Positions 7,302-13,335 of a stretch of 16,028 nt of DNA are shown here, one piece after another. Every line of letters starts with the position of its first letter. The first letter of the stretch is position 1. The position numbers and the translations under genes are program-made. The notes under the pieces were generated by a model. That model had not been told where the DNA came from. It did no database searches and was given only the letters and a program-made list of their open reading frames with translations. This DNA comes from an uncultured Collinsella sp. (GTDB taxonomy: Bacteria > Actinomycetota > Coriobacteriia > Coriobacteriales > Coriobacteriaceae), in NCBI GenBank assembly GCA_902470915.1, contig CABRIB010000047.1, forward strand, positions 1 through 16,028. The letters are read 5' to 3'.

Positions 7302-7721
7302 ATGATTAAAGAGCTCTGCCGCGACGAGGCTATCCTGTCTCAGCGTTGCGAGGTTGCGACTGTCGAGGACGAATCGGTCGCTCAGGATCTGATTGATACC
7401 ATCAAGTCGCTCGATGATGCCGGCTGTTTGGCCGCCAATCAGATTGGCGTTACCAAGAAGGTCTGCGTCTACCTGGACGATGCCGGCGAGCCCCACGTGC
7501 TCTACAACCCCCGTCTGGTGTTTGGCCTGGGCGCCAGCAAGATGGAGGAGAGCTGCCTGACGCACGAGGAGGTCACCAAGTCCACGCGCTATATCAAGTG
7601 CAAGGTTGCCTTTGACCAGATCGTCGATGGCAAGATGCGCGAGCGCAAGCAGGACTTTGTGGGCTTCGAGGCGCAGATGGTCCAGCATATGATCGACCAC
7701 TGTCTTGGAAAGTTGGTCTAA
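7302..7721 (+). CDS. Peptide deformylase-like protein lacking the catalytic Glu
   Basis: A 139-residue protein that aligns end to end with short peptide deformylases, including the canonical one at 15083-15493. The three deformylase motifs are visible but altered. Motif 1 is GCLAANQIG (41-49, Gln47 kept). Motif 2 is EESCLT (Cys85 kept). Motif 3 is HMIDH (129-133), with Met130 in place of the catalytic Glu of HExDH. The metal ligands Cys85, His129 and His133 remain, so a metal site may form, but loss of the general base should abolish or greatly reduce deformylation. The ATG at 7302 has TGGAGGA 5-7 nt upstream; the ATG at 7290 lies ahead of that site. It is a single-gene unit, divergent from the purine permease and closed by a terminator. 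It might be a binding protein, a regulator, or an enzyme with altered chemistry; this is inference. Confidence 0.85.
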   Translation: MIKELCRDEAILSQRCEVATVEDESVAQDLIDTIKSLDDAGCLAANQIGVTKKVCVYLDDAGEPHVLYNPRLVFGLGASKMEESCLTHEEVTKSTRYIKCKVAFDQIVDGKMRERKQDFVGFEAQMVQHMIDHCLGKLV

Positions 7722-7753
7722 GGGGACCAAAGCACCGCACTTCGTCTCTTTTG

Positions 7754-7789
7754 GTCCGGGCGTGACATTGTTGTCATGTCCGGGCTTTT
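7754..7789 (+). terminator. Terminator of the deformylase-like gene
   Basis: A 14-bp stem with G-U wobbles (7754-7767 against 7772-7785) and a TTGT loop is followed by TTTTGTGTTT. A second, mutually exclusive hairpin, GGACCAAA (7724-7731) with TTTGGTCC (7750-7757), shares bases 7754-7757 with the base of the terminator. Confidence 0.85.
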
Positions 7790-7852
7790 GTGTTTAGCGC
7801 CTTTTTGTTTGGTGACAATGAGCTTAGCAAGAACGTAAAGCTAGGAGGCGCT

Positions 7853-8818
7853 ATGTGTACGAGCATTCGATTTACCGATAATTCTGGCCACATGTATCTA
7901 GGCCGCAACCTCGACTGGAGCTTTGACTACGGCCAACAGGTTCGCGTGATGCCGCGCGGGTTTCACATCCCGTATTCGTTTATCGACGATGCGTCGGCGG
8001 CACACGCGGTAATCGGCATGTGCATCGATTACAAGAACTATCCCATGTTTTTCGACTGTGGTAACGATGCGGGTCTGGCTGTGGCGGGGCTCAACTTTCC
8101 CGGCTATGCCGAGTATGCCGAGGGCCCGGTTGATGGAAAGACCAATATCGCGGCCTATGAGTTTCCCCTGTGGGTGGCAGCGACGTTCTCGACGGTCGAT
8201 GAGGTCGAGGCCGCGCTGCGCGACACGGTGATTGTCGCCAAATCTGCCGGAGAGGGGCTGGGCGTGTCGCTGCTCCATTGGATTATCGGCGACAGCCAGC
8301 GCAGCATCGTGGTCGAGATGATGGCTGACGGCCTGCATGTATACGACGATCCGGTCGACACCCTTGCCAACCAGCCGACCTTCCCGTGGCACATGGAAAA
8401 CCTGCGCACCTATATCACCGCCACAAGCGATTTTCCGCAGACGGCGACATGGCGTGGCGCCGAGCTTAAGCCCTATGGAGCCGGTGCCGGCATGCGCGGC
8501 ATTCCGGGCGATTGCTATTCGCCGAGCCGTTTTGTAAAGGCGGCGTACCTCAATGCCAATTACCCGCAAAAGGAGAGCGAGACCGAAAACGTCGTTCGCA
8601 TGTTCCGCTCGCTCGAGGGCGTGGTGATGATCGAGGGAGCGTCCAGGATGGGCGATGGCAAGTTCGAGAAGACTATCTATACCGGATGCTTTAGCGCGCG
8701 CACGGGCAATTATTACTACGCGATGTATGGGGATCCGTCGATTCGCTACGTGAGCCTGATGGATGCCGAGGGCGCGAGCCCCGATAGGCTCGTGGTTCCC
8801 GAGCCGCGCCGTTCGTAG
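7853..8818 (+). CDS. bsh: Bile salt hydrolase (choloylglycine hydrolase, Ntn-hydrolase family)
   Basis: A 321-residue cytosolic enzyme that hydrolyses the amide of glycine- or taurine-conjugated bile acids. Met1 must be removed to expose Cys2, the N-terminal nucleophile (MCTSIRFT). Other family residues are Arg18 and Asp21 in GRNLDW, Asn81 in GLNFPG (bile salt hydrolase-like, where penicillin V acylases have Tyr), Asn173 in NQPTFPW, and Arg226 in SPSRFVK. The length and motif order are those of the family. The ATG at 7853 follows a perfect AGGAGG (7843-7848); an upstream in-frame start lies in the preceding terminator and would bury Cys2. The selectivity loop after KPY reads Gly209-Ala210-Gly211, discussed as a finding. 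It is a single-gene unit between two hairpins. Penicillin V acylase activity is the main alternative, less likely given Asn81. Confidence 0.93.
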   Translation: MCTSIRFTDNSGHMYLGRNLDWSFDYGQQVRVMPRGFHIPYSFIDDASAAHAVIGMCIDYKNYPMFFDCGNDAGLAVAGLNFPGYAEYAEGPVDGKTNIAAYEFPLWVAATFSTVDEVEAALRDTVIVAKSAGEGLGVSLLHWIIGDSQRSIVVEMMADGLHVYDDPVDTLANQPTFPWHMENLRTYITATSDFPQTATWRGAELKPYGAGAGMRGIPGDCYSPSRFVKAAYLNANYPQKESETENVVRMFRSLEGVVMIEGASRMGDGKFEKTIYTGCFSARTGNYYYAMYGDPSIRYVSLMDAEGASPDRLVVPEPRRS

Positions 8819-8841
8819 CTCACTGGTCCGTTGCGACATAA

Positions 8842-8877
8842 AACGGCCTCGCACCTCTTATGAGATGCGAGGCCGTT
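8842..8877. terminator. Terminator between convergent bsh and kup
   Basis: A perfect 12-bp stem (8842-8853 against 8866-8877) is extended by an inner TCT/AGA pair. On the minus strand it runs into TTTTATG and serves kup. On the plus strand it follows bsh by 24 nt but has only a short T run, so it is weaker in that direction. Confidence 0.8.
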
Positions 8878-8899
8878 GTCGTCAATGGCTGGTGGCGTG

Positions 8900-11128
8900 T
8901 TAGAAGTTGGCGTCGTTGAACTGGGTGCTCTCGAGTCCGTCGAGTTGCTGTTCGGGCGTATCGGCGACGCTCTCGAGCAGCTCGGTGGGATCGACGTTCA
9001 TGCTCTTGCCGGCCTCGTTGCCGTTGACCAAGTCGTCCGAGAAAATGTCGACCTCCATTTCCTCGGCCTCTTCGATCTGGACCTCGAGCGGCACCTGGGT
9101 GCGCACAAGTTTGACGGCCGGGCGCATGCGGGCAAAGAGCGGTACGTACTCAATGATGATGGCCGAGTTCTCGAGACCGTACCAGCGTGCCGGGCTTCCG
9201 CAGGCGCGGCGGACGGCGTACTTGATGGCCATCACGCGGTGGTCATTGCGGTTGATGTCCGTTTCGGGGGCAAGCATCTTGCGCAGCATGCAAAAGCGGA
9301 AGTCACCTACGTTGCCGCGCGTCTCGTAGATGGAGTAGGTGTGATGTTGCGGCGGCAGCTCGCCCGATGCCATCAAGTCGCCGACGATCTGACGCAGATA
9401 GGCGTTGACGCGCTGGTTGACCTTAAAGCCCAAGTCCAGGCGCACGCGGAACAAAAAGTCCGTGCCAAAGGTCTCGACGGAATACTCGTGCGTATAGGGT
9501 TCGTCGGTAACGTGCACGTTGATGAACCAATATGCCTTGGCGCGCTTGGGGTGCTTGTCCAGGATGGAATAGAGCACGTCGCGGTCGAGTGTGAGCGGGT
9601 CGGGGCTGTTGGTGAGAAATACCAGATTGTCGGCGAGCACGGGATAGGTCTCGTCATTGCGCAGGCGATTGAGCTGGTCGATGTACTTGGAGACGGGCAG
9701 CAGAATCGTCTGCGTGCGCTCGATGGCGGTGCCGCGACGCCACACATACATAAGGCCAAACAGCAGTGCGGCCAGGAAGATCATCACATAGCCGCCGTCA
9801 AAGAACATGGTGAGGCACGAAGCGAAGAAGCACAGCTCAATGGCGCCAAAAAGCAGGGCGAAGACGCAGGCGCCCAGTCTGTGCTTGAGAATGCCGACGA
9901 TATAGCTCGTCAAAAGCGTCGTGGTCATAAGCATGGTCACGGTAATGGCGAGGCCATAGGCGCTCTCCATGCGCTCGGAGTTCTGGAACAGCAGCACGAT
10001 GAAGATGCAGCCGACCCACATGATGTTGTTGACGAGTGGAATATAAAGCTGGCCCTTGGTGTCGCTGGGGTAGTGGATGCGCAGGTGCGGCATAAGGTTG
10101 AGGCGCGTTGCCTCCGAAACCAACGAGAACGAGCCGGTAATGAGCGCCTGCGAGGCGATGATGGCCGCCACGGCCGAAAGCACGATGGCAAAGGGGCGCA
10201 GGGGCTCAGGAAGCATCATATAGAACGGGTTGACGATATCCATCGCGAGCATCTGGGGGTTGGAGTTATTGGCGAGCAGCCAAGCGCCTTGACCCAGATA
10301 GTTGAGGATAAGGGCCGCCTTAACAAACGGCCAGGATGCATAGATGTTTGCCTTGCCAACGTGGCCCATGTCCGAGTAGAGGGCCTCGGCGCCGGTCGTC
10401 GACAGAAAGACAAAGCCGAGCACCATAATGCCCGAGTGGTTGATGGGCGAGAACAGGAACATGATGCCGCGGATGGGGTTGAGCGCGCGCAAGATGGACA
10501 GGTTGCCGAGCATGTTGAACAGGCCGGCGCCTGCCAGGAACAGGAACCACAGCGTCATGAGCGGGCCGAACAGCTTACCGATCGACGAGGTACCGGCGCG
10601 CTGCATGGCAAATAGGCCGCAGATAATGATGATGGTGATGATGATGACGTTGGTCTGGCCGTCGCCCAAAAGCGCGTGGCCCCACTCGATAGTGCGCAAG
10701 CCCTCGATGGCCGTGGTAACCGTGACGGCGGGGGTGAGGATGCCGTCGGCGAGCAGCGCCGCGCCGCCGATCATGGCAGGTAGGATCAGCCATGGTGCTA
10801 CTTTTCGCACCAGGCTAAACAGGGCGAAGATGCCGCCTTCGTTGTGGTTATCGGCCTTCATGGCGATTACCACGTACTTGACCGTGGTCACGAGCGTCAT
10901 GGTCCAGATGACGAGCGAAAGCGCGCCCAGAATCATGTCCTCGCTGACGGTGCCGATGCCGCCGTTGTTGGCGACGATTGATTTCATGGTGTACATGGGG
11001 CTCGTGCCGATGTCACCATAGACGACGCCGAGCGTTACGAGCAGCATGCCAGCGGAGAGGGGAATGGCTCCGTGCCCGCCTTGACCATGCTGGTCTTGGG
11101 GGCTTGCCTCCAGTTTGTTGTGTGCCAC
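8900..11128 (-). CDS. kup: Kup-family potassium uptake transporter
   Basis: A 742-residue membrane protein of the Kup/HAK/KT family, which takes up potassium with protons. The N-terminal signature VYGDIGTSPMY (about residues 36-46), DNHNEGGIFAL in the next loop, and roughly twelve hydrophobic segments to about residue 475 are followed by a long C-terminal cytosolic domain (containing VFLTNSPDPLTLDRDVLYSI and YGLENSAIIIEY). The tail beyond that is acidic, with EEAEEMEVDIFSDDLV, and longer than in E. coli Kup. I place the start at GTG 11128, which has AAGGGAG 5 nt upstream; ATG 11146, six codons earlier, has only a weak AGGA farther away. The gene converges with bsh and stands alone. A 9-bp perfect dyad lies immediately upstream. 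No c-di-AMP (ydaO) riboswitch was recognised. Confidence 0.93.
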   Translation of the reverse strand: MAHNKLEASPQDQHGQGGHGAIPLSAGMLLVTLGVVYGDIGTSPMYTMKSIVANNGGIGTVSEDMILGALSLVIWTMTLVTTVKYVVIAMKADNHNEGGIFALFSLVRKVAPWLILPAMIGGAALLADGILTPAVTVTTAIEGLRTIEWGHALLGDGQTNVIIITIIIICGLFAMQRAGTSSIGKLFGPLMTLWFLFLAGAGLFNMLGNLSILRALNPIRGIMFLFSPINHSGIMVLGFVFLSTTGAEALYSDMGHVGKANIYASWPFVKAALILNYLGQGAWLLANNSNPQMLAMDIVNPFYMMLPEPLRPFAIVLSAVAAIIASQALITGSFSLVSEATRLNLMPHLRIHYPSDTKGQLYIPLVNNIMWVGCIFIVLLFQNSERMESAYGLAITVTMLMTTTLLTSYIVGILKHRLGACVFALLFGAIELCFFASCLTMFFDGGYVMIFLAALLFGLMYVWRRGTAIERTQTILLPVSKYIDQLNRLRNDETYPVLADNLVFLTNSPDPLTLDRDVLYSILDKHPKRAKAYWFINVHVTDEPYTHEYSVETFGTDFLFRVRLDLGFKVNQRVNAYLRQIVGDLMASGELPPQHHTYSIYETRGNVGDFRFCMLRKMLAPETDINRNDHRVMAIKYAVRRACGSPARWYGLENSAIIIEYVPLFARMRPAVKLVRTQVPLEVQIEEAEEMEVDIFSDDLVNGNEAGKSMNVDPTELLESVADTPEQQLDGLESTQFNDANF

Positions 11129-11150
11129 GTGGACTCCCTTGGACATCTGG

Positions 11151-11171
11151 TTATCTGTCTAGGACAGATAA
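11151..11171 (-). promoter_or_regulatory. Perfect inverted repeat upstream of kup
   Basis: TTATCTGTC and GACAGATAA are perfect 9-bp complements separated by TAG. The dyad lies 4 nt upstream of ATG 11146 and 22 nt upstream of GTG 11128, inside the presumed leader. It could be a repressor operator or an RNA hairpin controlling access to the ribosome site. An AT-rich -10-like TATATATAAAG (minus strand, about 11193-11203) lies upstream of it. Confidence 0.5.
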
Positions 11172-11228
11172 TCTTTATGCCGTCTTTATATATACAAGAG
11201 CAGTTTGGCACATCGGGTTATTTTAGAC

Positions 11229-11252
11229 AATAATCCTCAGCTGGGGATTATT
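11229..11252. terminator. 24-bp palindrome downstream of the EamA gene
   Basis: AATAATCC and GGATTATT (11229-11236 and 11245-11252) flank a nearly complementary centre (TC-AGCT-GG), making an almost perfect 24-nt palindrome 33 nt beyond the exporter stop. The T tract on the minus strand is poor, so it may be a weak terminator or a protein-binding site in the kup promoter region. Confidence 0.45.
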
Positions 11253-11285
11253 TATCTACGCAGGTAGCATTCAAAGCAGGGGCTT

Positions 11286-12197
11286 TTAAGCACGCACTGT
11301 CTGGGCGATGCCAGCCTTGGCGTTTGCGCGTTTGCCGGCGAGTTCGCAAAAAATCGCGCCGCCGATGATAAGTGCGGCGCCCGTCAGGCGGATCGGTGTT
11401 ATGGCTTCGCCTAAAAGGACGGCCGAGAACACGACCGCCGAAAGCGGCTCGAGGTAGCCGACGACCGCGACGGTCTGAACGGGCAGCTTGGCGACAGCAC
11501 TAAAATAGAGCAGGCAACCGATGCCGGTGTTGACGACGCCGAGCATGATGACGGCGCGCCAATCAATACTGGCGGCGACACCGGCGGACAGGAATGAGGG
11601 AGCGCCCTGCGTGATGAGCGTGAGGACCAGCGCGGTCGCAAAGGCGGCGCTCACCTGGAGCGTGGAGTTTTCGAGGCCTTCGATGTGTGGCGCACCCTTG
11701 CTGGCGATGACCATCAGCGCATAGCAAAATGCCGAGGCGATGCCGCAGGCGATACCCGCAATGGGCATATTGCCGCCTAGACCTTGCGCTGCAATGAGAA
11801 AAGCACCGCAAGCAACGGCGATAAAGCCGGCGATTTTGCCGCCGGTCAGTTTTTCGCCAAAGATGAGCGGGGAGAGCGCCATGACGATGATGGGGCCGCA
11901 GTAGTACAGCAGCGAGGATACGCCGACGCCGATCGTCTGGTAGGCACGGAAGAGAAAAATCCAGCTGGCACCCAGCGCGGCTCCCGAGAGAAGGAGTGCT
12001 GCGGCTTCGCGGGGACGAGATGGCGCCTGCAGTTTATGGTGTTGGGTGGTGGCGAGGATGGTGACAAGTGAGAGGGCGCCCAAAAACGTGCGCAGGAGCA
12101 CGATATCGGAGCTCGGCAGCGCGATGGCGGCGGCGATGATGCCGTTAGAGCCAAACAATAGCAATGCTGCTAAGTACGTAAACAGTCCGTTGTTCAT
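11286..12197 (-). CDS. EamA/DMT-family transporter (RhaT/YdcZ-like drug-metabolite exporter)
   Basis: A 303-residue protein with about ten hydrophobic helices arranged as two EamA repeats (roughly residues 5-135 and 150-285). The second contains GYLEPLSAVVFSAVLLGE, and the first contains YYCGPIIVMALSPLIFGEKLT at the equivalent place; the P-L-x-A/P-x-x-x-G-E pattern is the usual DMT signature. The family exports or imports small metabolites such as amino acids, and the substrate cannot be told from sequence. ATG 12197 has GAGGGG about 12 nt upstream, a little far. The gene is divergent from a LysR regulator with a LysR-type dyad in the 118-nt gap, the common layout for a regulator-controlled exporter. 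Confidence 0.88.
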   Translation of the reverse strand: MNNGLFTYLAALLLFGSNGIIAAAIALPSSDIVLLRTFLGALSLVTILATTQHHKLQAPSRPREAAALLLSGAALGASWIFLFRAYQTIGVGVSSLLYYCGPIIVMALSPLIFGEKLTGGKIAGFIAVACGAFLIAAQGLGGNMPIAGIACGIASAFCYALMVIASKGAPHIEGLENSTLQVSAAFATALVLTLITQGAPSFLSAGVAASIDWRAVIMLGVVNTGIGCLLYFSAVAKLPVQTVAVVGYLEPLSAVVFSAVLLGEAITPIRLTGAALIIGGAIFCELAGKRANAKAGIAQTVRA

Positions 12198-12226
12198 GCG
12201 CTGACATCCCCTCTATATCCGAGCAT

Positions 12227-12243
12227 GTTCACTATGGGTGAAC
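12227..12243. promoter_or_regulatory. LysR-type operator in the EamA/LysR divergent region
   Basis: GTTCAC-TATGG-GTGAAC is a perfect 6-bp dyad with a 5-bp spacer and contains the T-N11-A pattern of LysR-type binding sites (T12229 to A12241). It lies 30 nt before the exporter start and just upstream of the regulator's -10, so it could both activate the exporter and repress the regulator. Confidence 0.65.
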
Positions 12244-12264
12244 TGGCTATAGAAGAAAAGCGAA

Positions 12265-12270
12265 TATAAT
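12265..12270 (+). promoter_or_regulatory. -10 box of the LysR-family regulator gene
   Basis: A consensus TATAAT lies 45 nt before the GTG start. No good -35 is present at 16-18 nt; the expected place (12242-12247) overlaps the edge of the LysR dyad, consistent with autoregulation. Confidence 0.5.
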
Positions 12271-12315
12271 GCATGGATAACATGACAAAAACTCATGTAA
12301 AGGTGGAGGCGTGTC

Positions 12316-13173
12316 GTGGAAACGAATATTCAAAAGATGCAGGTGCTGCTGGAGACGGTGCGCGCCGGAAGCTTTACGCGTGCTGCCGAGCGCCTGAGCT
12401 ATTCGCAGTCGGGCGTGAGCCGTATGGTGGCCGATCTTGAGGCCGATTGGGGCTTTAAGGTGCTCGGCCGCAGTCGCGAGGGCGTAGTGCTTTCTGCCGA
12501 CGGGCGGCAGGTCATGCCGGCTGTCGAGGCGCTCTGCGAGGAATTCACTCGCTTGCAGCGACGGGTGGATGAGATGCGCGGGCTCATGCGCGGCAAAATC
12601 TGCATCGGTACGTTTTCGAGCGTGGCGACCCACGTGCTGCCGCCGGTGATTGCGCGCTTTCGTGCCGATCATCCGGACGTCGATTATGAGTTGCTGATGG
12701 GTGATTACTCAGAGATTGAACAATGGGTGGCTGAGGGTCGTTGTGACCTGGGCTTTATCCCGCGCGAGCCACGCGGCGCCGGCATGGCGTCGCGACCGTT
12801 GGTGCAAGACGAGCTGATGGCCGTGGTGCCAGCGGACTCCTCGCTTGCCACCGCGGAGGTCGTTTCCCTTGCCGATTTGGCCAACGAGCAGTTTATCCTG
12901 CTGGAACGCGGTAGCGACGACGAGATTACGCCGCTGTTTCGCCGCGCAGGCCTGGCGGTGCGCTCTAAGCTGTCGACCTGGGATGACTATGCGATTATGG
13001 CCATGGTCGAGGACGGCCTGGGCGTGAGTGTTCTTCCCGCGCTCATCTTGCGCCGCTGTCAGTTCGATGTTGCCGTGCGCCCACTCGAGGGACATCCTCA
13101 TCGGCAGATCAACGCCATATATCGAACGGCCGACGTTTCGCTTGCCGCTGCTCGATTCCTTGAATACCTCTAA
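12316..13173 (+). CDS. LysR-family transcriptional regulator
   Basis: A 285-residue regulator with an N-terminal winged helix-turn-helix (about residues 5-62; AGSFTRAAERLSYSQSGVSR marks the recognition region) and a linker helix (FTRLQRRVDEMR). A LysR substrate-binding domain (about 91-285) begins GKICIGTFSSVATHVLPPVIARF and includes DLGFIPREP and MAMVEDGLGVSVLPALI. The start is GTG 12316 with GGAGG (12305-12309) six nt upstream. Length and domain order are normal for the family. It is divergent from the EamA transporter, which it most likely controls through the dyad at 12227-12243. The inducer is unknown. Confidence 0.93.
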   Translation: METNIQKMQVLLETVRAGSFTRAAERLSYSQSGVSRMVADLEADWGFKVLGRSREGVVLSADGRQVMPAVEALCEEFTRLQRRVDEMRGLMRGKICIGTFSSVATHVLPPVIARFRADHPDVDYELLMGDYSEIEQWVAEGRCDLGFIPREPRGAGMASRPLVQDELMAVVPADSSLATAEVVSLADLANEQFILLERGSDDEITPLFRRAGLAVRSKLSTWDDYAIMAMVEDGLGVSVLPALILRRCQFDVAVRPLEGHPHRQINAIYRTADVSLAAARFLEYL

Positions 13174-13232
13174 ACGCGTGCATGTCATTGTCTGCTTTGG
13201 GCAAATCTCGGAGTCCGGTACATTTTCTTATG

Positions 13233-13314
13233 AAATTGAACTATCGAATGAGATGCCGCGTTATACTGCTTGCTAAATTGAACCATGGTTCAATTCGTGT
13301 TCTATAAATTGAAC
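13233..13314 (+). promoter_or_regulatory. Triple AAATTGAAC operator region upstream of the HTH-aminotransferase gene
   Basis: AAATTGAAC occurs three times on the same strand (13233-13241, 13275-13283, 13306-13314). The middle copy is half of a perfect 20-bp palindrome, AATTGAACCATGGTTCAATT (13276-13295). A TATACT (13262-13267) and a TTGAAC-N17-TCTATA pair (13278-13306) are possible promoters overlapping the sites. Because the next gene encodes a DNA-binding domain, these are likely its autoregulatory sites. Confidence 0.65.
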
Positions 13315-13335
13315 TTTGCCAGCAAGGAGGTTCTA

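Noticed and set aside
7790..7852. Upstream in-frame start for the bile salt hydrolase at 7790
   Set aside because: It adjoins the preceding terminator's T tract and would bury the Cys2 nucleophile; ATG 7853 has a perfect AGGAGG.
8876..10615. A 579-codon open frame on the plus strand opposite kup
   Set aside because: It is antisense to kup with its landmarks intact, has no ribosome site, and its composition reflects the reverse complement of kup codons.
11147..11285. c-di-AMP (ydaO) riboswitch before kup
   Set aside because: The region is too short and lacks recognisable ydaO conserved blocks; it holds only simple palindromes.
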